The translations under genes and the position numbers were made by a program. Below are positions 5,779 through 5,904 of a DNA stretch of 5,904 bases, piece after piece; within the stretch, counting starts at the first letter, position 1, and each line of letters starts with the position of its first letter. The stretch spans positions 1-5,904 of the forward strand of contig JAQTLI010000198.1 of assembly GCA_028714995.1 (NCBI GenBank), read 5' to 3'. Source of the DNA: Methylobacter sp. Lineage in GTDB: Bacteria > Pseudomonadota > Gammaproteobacteria > Methylococcales > Methylomonadaceae. The notes under the pieces are model-generated. The model searched no databases. It saw only the letters and a program-made list of their open reading frames with translations, and was not told the DNA's origin.

Positions 5779-5904
5779 ATGTTTAATATTTTGACTTATA
5801 ATAATATATCTTCGGCTGGGTTAACCAAACTACCGAGCGAGAGATACAACATTTCATCGCAAATAGATAATCCTGATGCCATTCTGCTCCGTTCTTATAA
5901 TCTG
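5779..5904 (+). CDS. serA: D-3-phosphoglycerate dehydrogenase, N-terminal fragment
   Basis: The first 42 codons of a gene running off the right edge. The fragment begins MFNILTYNNISSAGLTKLP and ends PDAILLRSYNL, the pattern of the N-terminal substrate-domain strand of SerA-type 2-hydroxyacid dehydrogenases (KILTLNNIS...PDAILVRS...). The enzyme oxidises 3-phosphoglycerate with NAD+ in the first committed step of serine synthesis. The NAD-binding Rossmann motif and catalytic Arg/Glu/His lie outside the window, so another member of the D-2-hydroxyacid dehydrogenase family cannot be fully excluded. The gene is divergent from hoxF and has a clear AAGGA ribosome-binding site, so I treat it as a separate transcription unit. 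Confidence 0.75.
   Translation, partial: MFNILTYNNISSAGLTKLPSERYNISSQIDNPDAILLRSYNL

Overview
The window holds an almost complete operon for a bidirectional, NAD-linked soluble [NiFe] hydrogenase (group 3d, Hox type). All its genes are on the minus strand and transcription runs right to left: hoxF (5211-3388), hoxU (3395-2676), hoxY (2686-2147), a small cysteine-rich gene of the GDCCVxC family (2154-1924), hoxH (1906-404) and the start of hoxW (403 to beyond the left edge). The rightmost 126 bases carry the beginning of a plus-strand gene that reads as D-3-phosphoglycerate dehydrogenase (serA), transcribed away from the hox operon. About 570 bases of mostly AT-rich intergenic DNA separate the two.

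The source is most likely a gammaproteobacterium. The balanced base composition, Cupriavidus-type hydrogenase architecture (NuoE-like domain fused into HoxF, no separate HoxE) and serA neighbour would suit a gammaproteobacterial methanotroph such as the Methylomonas/Methylobacter group. That assignment is an impression, not something the sequence proves.

The gene products form one machine. HoxH and HoxY make the hydrogenase module: HoxH holds the NiFe site and HoxY the proximal Fe-S cluster. HoxU relays electrons through Fe-S clusters to HoxF, which carries FMN and the NAD(H) site. The net reaction is H2 + NAD+ <=> NADH + H+. HoxW is the endopeptidase that removes the C-terminal tail of HoxH after nickel insertion. 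Most junctions overlap or touch (8, 11 and 8 nt overlaps, a 17 nt gap, then TAA directly followed by ATG), so the genes are probably translationally coupled, the small cysteine-rich gene included.

The least expected feature is that 76-residue protein with 12 cysteines, lodged between the small-subunit and large-subunit genes. It is not part of the classical hoxFUYHW set. Its tight coupling to hoxY makes it a candidate accessory or maturation factor of this hydrogenase. The intergenic region contains weak promoter candidates for both directions, a GATTGG/CCAATC dyad, and a more GC-rich hairpin-bearing block (about 5522-5726) that resembles a repeat or mobile-element relic.
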